DNA of 11,309 nt. It comes from Bacteroidota bacterium (GTDB taxonomy: Bacteria > Bacteroidota > Ignavibacteria > UBA10030 > UBA8401). The stretch is taken from positions 1-11,309 of the forward strand of contig JAVBYA010000122.1 of NCBI GenBank assembly GCA_030824295.1, written 5' to 3'. Positions 5,653 to 11,309 of the stretch are shown here, one piece after another; positions within the stretch are counted from its first letter, which is position 1; each line of letters opens with the position of its first letter. Under the pieces are notes generated by a model. It was not told where the DNA came from and made no database searches. It saw nothing but the letters and a program-made list of their open reading frames with translations. Position numbers and translations under genes: made by a program.

Positions 5653-5927
5653 CAGCCCATCTCGGGCATGTCATACAGACCGCCGGCATTCACCACATCC
5701 ATATACCCGGCATTCTTCAGCATACGGGCCGCATAAGCGCTGCGTGCTCCGGATGCACAATAGACGATGAGGGATCCGTTCTTGTCGCCGAATTCGCTCA
5801 TGCGGGATGCCATCTCATCCACAGGAATGTTCACTGCGTTCGGATATGCCTCTTCGCCGAACTCTTCGGGTGAACGAACATCGACGATCTTTGCTCCAGC
5901 TTTGATCTTGTCTGCCAGTGTTGCCAT
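5652..5927 (-). CDS. Single-domain rhodanese (sulfurtransferase)
   Basis: This 91-residue protein is one rhodanese domain: KIVDVRSPEEF (13-23) near the N-terminus, AVNIPVDEM (31-39), and the active-site loop CASGARS (57-63) with catalytic Cys57, which can hold a persulfide. The closing GYMDVVNAGGLYDM segment is typical of GlpE/PspE-size rhodaneses. There is no signal peptide, so it is cytoplasmic. A ribosome site AAAGGAAG lies 6 nt upstream of the ATG. It sits between a flavoprotein with a degenerate rhodanese domain and the DUF2892 membrane protein, suggesting sulfane-sulfur transfer. Confidence 0.93.
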   Translation of the reverse strand: MATLADKIKAGAKIVDVRSPEEFGEEAYPNAVNIPVDEMASRMSEFGDKNGSLIVYCASGARSAYAARMLKNAGYMDVVNAGGLYDMPEMG

Positions 5928-5991
5928 GTGCTTCTTCCTTTATTCTGATTGTTTGATGATGATCGGTGTGCCCTGCAGTTCTTTATCAGGA

Positions 5992-7656
5992 TCACACGGT
6001 AAAGTTCCAATTCCCGGTCCAGCGCGCCGCGGAATATCCGCCGGCGATGTTATAGACTTCGTTCCAGCCTTCCGCTTTCAATATCCTCAGCGTTGTATGA
6101 CCGAGGAAGCCGTCCTTGGACAGGATATAGAGCGGTCCATCCTTCGGCACCTCTGAGAGACGGTCACGGACCTCGTCCGCCGGTATATGCAGAACACCGC
6201 TGAGCGGTGCTTTGGATTGTTCTCCCAGCGTACGGACATCCAGGATGGTCCCCGTTCCGCTTACGACAGCCGCCAGTGTTTCGTCCGGTGTGCGGAGCGG
6301 ACTATGGCCGCTGATATTGTTCTGTCCGACGAACGATGCCATATTCACCGGGTCGTTCGCACTGTTGAACGGCGGTGCATATGCCAGATCCAATTCGGAG
6401 AGATCCTCGAGTGTCATGCGGCCGTGGAGTGCAGTGGCCAGAACGTCGATGCGTTTCTCAACGCCGGCTTCTCCGTATGCCTGACCGCCGAGCAGCCGTC
6501 CGGTCGTCATCTCATAGATGATCTTGAGCGCGAGCGGTTTGCCGCCCGGATAATATGTGACGTGATCGTCCTTGAACACATACGCAACACCGACAGTGAG
6601 TCCGGCATCACGCGCCATTTTTTCGGAGAGTCCGGTGGACGCTGCCGTTTTGCTGAAGATCTTCACGACCGCAGTGCCCAATGCACCGCGGTATCTCATG
6701 CTGCCGCCGAGCACGTTCGTTCCGGCGATTCGTCCCTGTCTGTTCGCAGGTCCGGCCAGCGGAATGCGCAGGGTCTTGCCGTGCACTTTGTGCGTCACTT
6801 CCACCATATCCCCCGCGGCATAGATGTGCGGATCGGAGGTCTGCATCGTATCGCTCACAACAAGGCCGCCGCTGGCACCGATCGTAAGACCGGCATTGCG
6901 TGCGAGGGTCAGTTCAGGACGGACGCCGACGGAAAGAAGGACCATCTGAGCGTCGACGGATGAACCGTCGCTCAGCATTACGGAACCGGAGGTCACCGAT
7001 GCTAGCCCGACGCCAGTTCTCACCGCGAGTCCCTTCTCTTCCAATCCGGCCTTCACCATCGCACCGAATTCTTTGTCCATCTGGATCATTACCTGCGGTG
7101 CCAATTCGACGACGGTCACCTGAATGCCGCGTGCATGCAGCGCTTCGGCCATCTCCAAGCCGATGAAGCCGCCGCCGGCAACGACGGCATTCGCCGGTTT
7201 CCGTTCGTCAATGAATTTATGGATGCGGTCCATATCCGGAATGGTCCACAATTTGAAGACATGTTCCTGGTCCACACCGGGAAGGGGCGGCACGATGGGT
7301 GATCCGCCCTGCGCCAGGATGAGTTTATCGTACGGAATGCGTTCTTCGCCGTTCGCGGTGGAGACGATGACTTCCTTCTTCTTCCGATCGATGCCGACCG
7401 CTTCGGTCTTCGTACGCACATTCACGCGGTAGCGGCTGTAGAATCCTTCGGGGGTCTGCAGCAGCAGACTGGAGCGGCGCTGGATATCCCGGCTGATGAA
7501 GTATGGAAGTCCGCAATTGGCAAAACTGACATATGGTCCCTTTTCAAGGACGGTGATCTCGGCACGTTCGTCCAGACGTCGGACGCGTGCTGCTGCGGTT
7601 GCGCCGCCGGCAACGCCGCCGACGATGAGGATCTTTTTTGGTGTCTGATGATTCAT
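5992..7656 (-). CDS. CoA-disulfide-reductase-like flavoprotein with C-terminal rhodanese
   Basis: This 554-residue protein joins a pyridine-nucleotide-disulfide oxidoreductase to a rhodanese domain. The FAD Rossmann motif is ILIVGGVAGGATAAAR (9-24), and the single redox Cys48 lies in SFANCGLPY, the hallmark of CoA disulfide reductases. A second Rossmann motif, VVAGGGFIGLEMAEAL, binds NAD(P)H, and IYAAGDMVEV contacts the flavin. The dimerisation domain follows, then a rhodanese domain from about residue 460. Relatives reduce CoA disulfide, CoA persulfide or polysulfide (for example Npsr). In the rhodanese loop the catalytic Cys is Ser513 (SKDGFLGH), and the loop Arg is also lost, so that domain is probably inactive as a sulfurtransferase. 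The start at 7656 fits the family N-terminus; an ATG at 7707 would add 17 residues, and neither has a strong ribosome site. It is the first gene of the operon, 64 bp before the rhodanese gene. Confidence 0.92.
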   Translation of the reverse strand: MNHQTPKKILIVGGVAGGATAAARVRRLDERAEITVLEKGPYVSFANCGLPYFISRDIQRRSSLLLQTPEGFYSRYRVNVRTKTEAVGIDRKKKEVIVSTANGEERIPYDKLILAQGGSPIVPPLPGVDQEHVFKLWTIPDMDRIHKFIDERKPANAVVAGGGFIGLEMAEALHARGIQVTVVELAPQVMIQMDKEFGAMVKAGLEEKGLAVRTGVGLASVTSGSVMLSDGSSVDAQMVLLSVGVRPELTLARNAGLTIGASGGLVVSDTMQTSDPHIYAAGDMVEVTHKVHGKTLRIPLAGPANRQGRIAGTNVLGGSMRYRGALGTAVVKIFSKTAASTGLSEKMARDAGLTVGVAYVFKDDHVTYYPGGKPLALKIIYEMTTGRLLGGQAYGEAGVEKRIDVLATALHGRMTLEDLSELDLAYAPPFNSANDPVNMASFVGQNNISGHSPLRTPDETLAAVVSGTGTILDVRTLGEQSKAPLSGVLHIPADEVRDRLSEVPKDGPLYILSKDGFLGHTTLRILKAEGWNEVYNIAGGYSAARWTGNWNFTV

Positions 7657-7763
7657 AATTCGTTCACATTCAGCGTATTGAAATTCAGTCTTATTGTTTC
7701 CATACATAAGATGCAGTGAAATCGAATTGGATTCAATGATGTTCCGCCTGCATTATTTACCAA

Positions 7764-7781
7764 ACAGATAGAATTATCTGT
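7764..7781. promoter_or_regulatory. Dyad, possible operator upstream of the flavoprotein operon
   Basis: ACAGATAGAATTATCTGT is a perfect 7-bp inverted repeat with a 4-bp spacer in an AT-rich intergenic stretch, between the hydrogenase terminator and the flavoprotein start. Arm length and spacing are those of an FNR/CRP-family dimer site, though the arms do not match the FNR consensus (TTGAT). A 4/6 match to a -10 box (CATCAT, minus strand, 7741-7736) would put the dyad near -43. No good -35 was seen. It is too short and lacks the T-run for a terminator. Confidence 0.45.
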
Positions 7782-7877
7782 AATATGGCGGGAAATCGCT
7801 GCGCAGGGCGAATTTCGGATCGTTTCAGATGGAGAATACCCGAGCAGTGCGATGATTTGCCGGGTTTCGGGAGGGGT

Positions 7878-7915
7878 AAAAACAGGACTCCCATACGATG
7901 ACCTGTATGGGAGTC
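7878..7915 (-). terminator. Rho-independent terminator of the hydrogenase operon
   Basis: A perfect 11-bp stem (GACTCCCATAC at 7886-7896 pairing with 7905-7915) with an 8-nt loop is followed leftward by TTTTT (7878-7882 on the minus strand). It starts 23 bp after the stop of hybD and separates the hydrogenase transcript from the flavoprotein operon. The remaining sequence, 7657-7877, holds no open frame of note. Confidence 0.85.
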
Positions 7916-7938
7916 TGAAAGCGTGTTCTTTGAGCGTA

Positions 7939-8439
7939 CTAAGCGGCGAGGACCGCCCGGGGGATCATCTCAACACCTTTCTGTTCCAGCACCTCAACAA
8001 CATAGCGGAAGATCGGTTCCAGCTGTTCGTTCAGGACGGGGGTCATTTCGGTGTTGAGTTTGGTATTCTGCGGAATGACGCCGATGAGCCAAACATTCTT
8101 GATCGGCTGATCAAGCATATCTGCCGTTAATAGTGATTCGATGACCGCGGGATCGTGGGGGCCGACCCGAGCCTGGAGCGGTCTGTCGAAGAGTTCATCC
8201 CGCCCGTACAGTTTCACGGAACCTGGCGCTCCCTGATCGTGTACCGCATCGATCAGGAAGATCGATTCATATCCGATGATGTAGGACATCAGTCCGAGCC
8301 CCGGTGTGCCGATGTCGATCAGATCGACATGCTCCGGAAGTTCGTACCGTTCCTCGAGCATGGCGATGATGCGGGGTCCGATACCATCGTCCCCCATCAC
8401 CAGACTTCCGAGACCGCCGATGAGTGTGCGTCCATTCAT
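7939..8439 (-). CDS. hybD: HybD-type hydrogenase maturation endopeptidase (M52)
   Basis: This 166-residue protein belongs to the M52 proteases that remove the C-terminal peptide of the [NiFe] large subunit after the metal site is built. Visible features are the N-terminal LIGGLGSLVMGDDGIG (6-21) and the three expected nickel-sensing positions: Asp18 (Glu16 in E. coli HybD), Asp64 in FLIDAV and His95 in GPHD. The usual GxGN motif reads GLGS here. The ATG at 8439 is chosen over a GTG at 8451 because GAGG stands 6 nt upstream, inside the last codons of hybC; the hybC stop ends 1 nt before it. It is the last gene before the terminator, in the same order as in E. coli hybBCD. Confidence 0.93.
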   Translation of the reverse strand: MNGRTLIGGLGSLVMGDDGIGPRIIAMLEERYELPEHVDLIDIGTPGLGLMSYIIGYESIFLIDAVHDQGAPGSVKLYGRDELFDRPLQARVGPHDPAVIESLLTADMLDQPIKNVWLIGVIPQNTKLNTEMTPVLNEQLEPIFRYVVEVLEQKGVEMIPRAVLAA

Positions 8440-8440
8440 A

Positions 8441-10168
8441 TCAGACCTCACAGTTCACCTGCTGTCCATCCAACGTGCGTACCGTTGCGATCGGATTGCC
8501 GTTCATATCGACCGTGTGCACGGCACATGCCAGGCAGGGATCGAACGAGTGGACGGTGCGGAGCACTTCCAGCGGCTGTTCGGGATCGGCCACCGGATTG
8601 TCAATGAGCGATGCTTCGTACGGGCCTTTCTGGTTCTTCTCGTCGCGCGGACCGGCATTCCATGTGGTCGGTACGACCGCCTGATAGTTTGCGATCTTTC
8701 CGTCACGGATGACCGTCCAATGGGACAGTGCGCCGCGGGGTGCTTCGTGGAAGCCGACGCCGCGAACCTCACCGACCGGGAAGGTCGGTTCGTTGTAGAT
8801 GTCCGTATCGCCGCTGGCGATATTGTCGACGAGCAGCTGCCAGTGCTTCACCGCCAGTTCGGCGATGACCGCGGAACGGATAGCACGGGAGACCATGCGG
8901 CCCATCGTGGACTGCAGATCGTTCACACCGATCTGGCGCGGAGAGAGAGAGTTGATGATGCCGAGCGCTTTGTTCGTCCATTTCTTTGTGAGAGCATGGT
9001 TCGCCTGATATCCCACGAGCACCTGCGCCAGCGGACCGACCTGCATCGGCTTTCCTTCGAAGCGCGGGGATTTCACCCAGCTGTATTTTCCATTGTCCGA
9101 CCAGTCGGTGTATTCCGGATCGGTCTCACCGTTCCACGGCGGCAGATCCGCCCCGCCCTTATAGTACGAATGCGAGACCCCTTCGGTGATACCGTTGATG
9201 AGCCGGCTGTTGTTGTGCGAGGTGAGCGGAACCAGAGTTGCAAGATTGCCGTCGAAGATGAGTCCGCCGGGCAGATCGAATGCTGTTCCTTTTGCATCGG
9301 TCGGCAGATCCGGAACGGCGAGGTAGTTCTTCACGCCGCCGCCGTACTTGAACCATTCGGGATACATGGCCGCAACGGCGCACGCATCCGGGAAGTAGAC
9401 CTGTTCGACGAACTGCACGACCTGATCGAGCATCCCTTTGATGTTGGCCAGTTTGGTCATGTTGAGCGTATGCTGATTGTCCAGATTGATGGCGTTGGCA
9501 ACACCGCCGACCGCCAGGTTCTGGATGTTCGGCGTTTTGCTGCCGAGGATCGCCACGACCTGATTGGAGATGCGCTGGAATTCCAGTGCCTGCATATAGT
9601 GCGTCAGAGCGAGCAGGTTCACGTTCGGGTTCAGGTTCATCGCAGGGTGACCCCAGTAACCGTTCGCGAAGATACCCAGCTGACCGCGGGAGACGAAGTT
9701 GGCCACTTTATCCCGTACCGCTTTGATCTCGTTCTTGCTGTTGCGCGTCCACGGAGAGAGGGATTCGGCAAGCGCGGAGGTCTGCGCCGGGTCCCCTTTC
9801 AATGCAGAGACGACGTCCACATAGTCCAGCGCGGAGAGATGGTAGAAATGCACGATATGATCGTGGAGCGCGTGGGCAATGAGGATGATGTTCCGGATGT
9901 ACTGTGCGTTGAGCGGAATGGTGAGATTCAGTGAATTCTCGACGGCACGGACGGAAGCGATGGCATGCACGGTGGTGCAGACGCCGCAGAAGCGCTGTGC
10001 GAAGATCCATGCTTCGCGCGGATCGCGGTCCACGAGGATCTTTTCAATGCCGCGCCACATGGTTCCGGACGCCCAGGAGTTCTTCACCTTTCCGGCTTCG
10101 ACTTCCACGTCGATGCGGAGATGGCCTTCGATTCGGGTAACAGGATCTATGACAATTCGTTTCGACAT
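8441..10168 (-). CDS. hybC: [NiFe]-hydrogenase large (catalytic) subunit, Hyb type
   Basis: This 575-residue precursor carries the Ni-Fe(CN)2CO site that splits H2. The N-terminal RIEGH motif is at 12-16. The L1 motif RFCGVCTTVH (59-68) supplies Cys61 and Cys64, and the C-terminal DPCLACAVH (543-551) supplies Cys545 and Cys548. All four metal ligands are present. Maturation should cut after His551 and remove a 24-residue tail; the E. coli HybC tail is 15 residues, so this one has about nine extra (DGQQVNCEV). AAGGA lies 8-9 nt upstream of the ATG. The gene begins 14 bp after hybB and is followed by hybD. The subunit works in the periplasm after Tat co-export with the small subunit, which must be encoded upstream of the window edge. 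Confidence 0.97.
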   Translation of the reverse strand: MSKRIVIDPVTRIEGHLRIDVEVEAGKVKNSWASGTMWRGIEKILVDRDPREAWIFAQRFCGVCTTVHAIASVRAVENSLNLTIPLNAQYIRNIILIAHALHDHIVHFYHLSALDYVDVVSALKGDPAQTSALAESLSPWTRNSKNEIKAVRDKVANFVSRGQLGIFANGYWGHPAMNLNPNVNLLALTHYMQALEFQRISNQVVAILGSKTPNIQNLAVGGVANAINLDNQHTLNMTKLANIKGMLDQVVQFVEQVYFPDACAVAAMYPEWFKYGGGVKNYLAVPDLPTDAKGTAFDLPGGLIFDGNLATLVPLTSHNNSRLINGITEGVSHSYYKGGADLPPWNGETDPEYTDWSDNGKYSWVKSPRFEGKPMQVGPLAQVLVGYQANHALTKKWTNKALGIINSLSPRQIGVNDLQSTMGRMVSRAIRSAVIAELAVKHWQLLVDNIASGDTDIYNEPTFPVGEVRGVGFHEAPRGALSHWTVIRDGKIANYQAVVPTTWNAGPRDEKNQKGPYEASLIDNPVADPEQPLEVLRTVHSFDPCLACAVHTVDMNGNPIATVRTLDGQQVNCEV

Positions 10169-10182
10169 ATGCTCAATCCTTT

Positions 10183-11309
10183 TTATTTGGAAACTTTCGG
10201 GGTGACCGAACCGGGCTGGGAAGCGTACCAGTAACTCAACGGAACGGGAAGTATGTTGAAGTTCTTCACGGTGTACAGGAAGCCGAGCACTGCCATGGCA
10301 ATGAAGCCTCCACTGATGATCATCTCACTGATGGTCGGGAAATAGAAATACCGGTCGCCGGGGATGAATGCGATGGTCGTGGGAATGTACCGGTACAATA
10401 ATCCGCCGACGCTGAGGACGACCATCAGCATGTAGAGCTTCCCGGGATCGTTCCGCCATTTGGCGCGGAGCAGACCGAACGCCGGGATATTGATGAGTAT
10501 CATTTCCAGAAGGAAGAACAGACTGTATGAATCGAACGCGAAGACCGCCGGCAGCATTCCGCGTCCGAAGATATCGCCGATACGGAGTCCGAGCCAGATG
10601 AGTGCGGTCCATCCGGTGATCTGTCCCAGCCGGCTGAGGATCTTCATGTCCAGCGGACGGTTGTAGATCATGCAGGAGAGCATCAGGATACCGACGATGG
10701 CGGCGAAGCCGAGGATGTATGCCATCAGCAGATAGAGGACCGGAAGCATCGATGTCTGCCAGAGCGGATGCACGCGCGGACCGGCCAGCATCATCAGCGA
10801 ACCGAGGCTCGACTGATGCATGGAGGGAAGGATGAATGCGAGCGCGATGGCGAACGGATAGATCCGTTTGATGAAGTTCAGCGCCGTCTCGGCTTTCTTC
10901 TTCCATGTTTCCGGGTAGCGTCCTTCGAGGAACCGCTCCACGAACGCGGGAAGGTTCTCCGTCTGCAGTCCGAGCAGCAGATATCCGGTCATACAGATGA
11001 GGACCTCCAATAGGATGGAATAACGGTTCCAGGTGGTCGGGTCGAGCACCCAGATGATGTTCCACGGGCGGCCGACATCGACACCGATGCCGATCATGCC
11101 GCTGGTGTAGGAGAGGATGCTGATCAGTGCGGCGGTCCGCATGATCACATGATATTTCTGACGGTTCAGGATCCAGACGAGCACGCCGACAGCATACCCG
11201 GCGGAACCGAGAGCGGTGAGTGTGGTAACATTGAAGTTCTTGAACAGACCCCATGAATAACCATCATTCAATCCGGTGACAGCGCCGAGACCGGCGAAGG
11301 TACGGTAGA
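10183..11309 (-). CDS. hybB: HybB/NrfD-family membrane subunit of the hydrogenase, 5' end outside the window
   Basis: This is a polytopic protein with about nine to ten hydrophobic segments, of the NrfD/PsrC/HybB family that carries electrons from a periplasmic iron-sulfur partner to quinone. Strong HybB signatures are GIGVDVGRPWN, the SMHQSSLGSLM stretch and the HPLWQT segment. The frame stays open past a TTG at 11271 to the window edge. The residues read there (RTFAGLGAVTGLNDGYSWGL) align with the LVFGLGSVSDLNGGFPWG region of E. coli HybB, so the real start lies beyond 11309. It precedes hybC by 14 bp. By the usual order, hybO and hybA should lie upstream. Confidence 0.94.
   Translation of the reverse strand, partial: YRTFAGLGAVTGLNDGYSWGLFKNFNVTTLTALGSAGYAVGVLVWILNRQKYHVIMRTAALISILSYTSGMIGIGVDVGRPWNIIWVLDPTTWNRYSILLEVLICMTGYLLLGLQTENLPAFVERFLEGRYPETWKKKAETALNFIKRIYPFAIALAFILPSMHQSSLGSLMMLAGPRVHPLWQTSMLPVLYLLMAYILGFAAIVGILMLSCMIYNRPLDMKILSRLGQITGWTALIWLGLRIGDIFGRGMLPAVFAFDSYSLFFLLEMILINIPAFGLLRAKWRNDPGKLYMLMVVLSVGGLLYRYIPTTIAFIPGDRYFYFPTISEMIISGGFIAMAVLGFLYTVKNFNILPVPLSYWYASQPGSVTPKVSK

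Noticed and set aside
5928..5991. Terminator or sigma-54 promoter between the flavoprotein and rhodanese genes
   Set aside because: No hairpin with T-run is present, and GGGCACACCGATCATC lacks the -12 GC. The gap is short and the genes are functionally linked, so one transcript is the simpler reading.
6187..6963. 258-codon open frame on the plus strand
   Set aside because: It is antisense to the flavoprotein coding region, which is clearly real, and has no recognisable domain.
7754..7769. TGGTAAATAATGCA on the minus strand as a sigma-54 promoter of the flavoprotein operon
   Set aside because: The GG-to-GC distance is 2 bp too short, and the -24 element matches only TGG.
8306..9934. 542-codon open frame on the plus strand
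   Set aside because: It lies opposite hybC and hybD, which have all catalytic motifs. The translation is rich in Arg/His/Val and shows no family signature, typical of an antisense shadow in GC-rich genes.

Overview
The window comes from a Gram-negative bacterium with anaerobic or facultative redox metabolism. The evidence is Sec signal peptides, a lipoprotein, an outer-membrane barrel ending in Phe, a periplasm-oriented Hyb-type [NiFe] hydrogenase and sigma-54 regulation. Coding is dense, moderately GC-rich, and most genes have clear Shine-Dalgarno sites. The phylum cannot be fixed from the sequence. No RNA genes, CRISPR arrays, insertion sequences or attachment sites were seen.

Layout. (1) 88-1994, minus strand: three exported proteins. 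Two are small paralogue-like proteins with an FxDxxGDGxCD calcium-binding-like motif, and the third is a predicted outer-membrane beta-barrel. One hairpin terminator ends the unit, and a second lies inside it after the first gene. (2) 1995-2318: a divergent control region. It holds a near-perfect sigma-54 promoter facing right, a weaker one facing left, and two tandem 18-bp dyads 22 bp apart, midway between them. (3) 2319-2912, plus strand: a DUF2202 ferritin-like lipoprotein. (4) 2953-7656, minus strand: a compact set of mostly overlapping genes. In transcription order these are a CoA-disulfide-reductase-like flavoprotein with a fused rhodanese, a stand-alone rhodanese, a DUF2892 membrane protein, a small unknown protein, a DUF1858 protein, a SAM methyltransferase and an NtrC-family sigma-54 response regulator. 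It converges on the DUF2202 gene at a shared hairpin. (5) 7657-7938: an intergenic region with the terminator of the hydrogenase operon and an isolated dyad. (6) 7939-11309, minus strand: hybB (cut by the window edge), hybC and hybD.

How it may work together. The hydrogenase genes would oxidise H2 at the periplasmic face and pass electrons to quinone through HybB, with HybD maturing HybC. The next operon looks like thiol/persulfide redox chemistry and ends with a sigma-54 activator that has no kinase in the window. The control region between the exported-protein operon and the DUF2202 gene has the architecture that such an activator uses: tandem enhancer dyads serving divergent -24/-12 promoters. 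The most interesting hypothesis is therefore a local circuit in which the response regulator drives both a ferritin-like lipoprotein and a set of secreted, acidic-motif envelope proteins, comparable in layout to ZraR/zraP. The promoter and dyads are seen directly; the link to this regulator is inferred.
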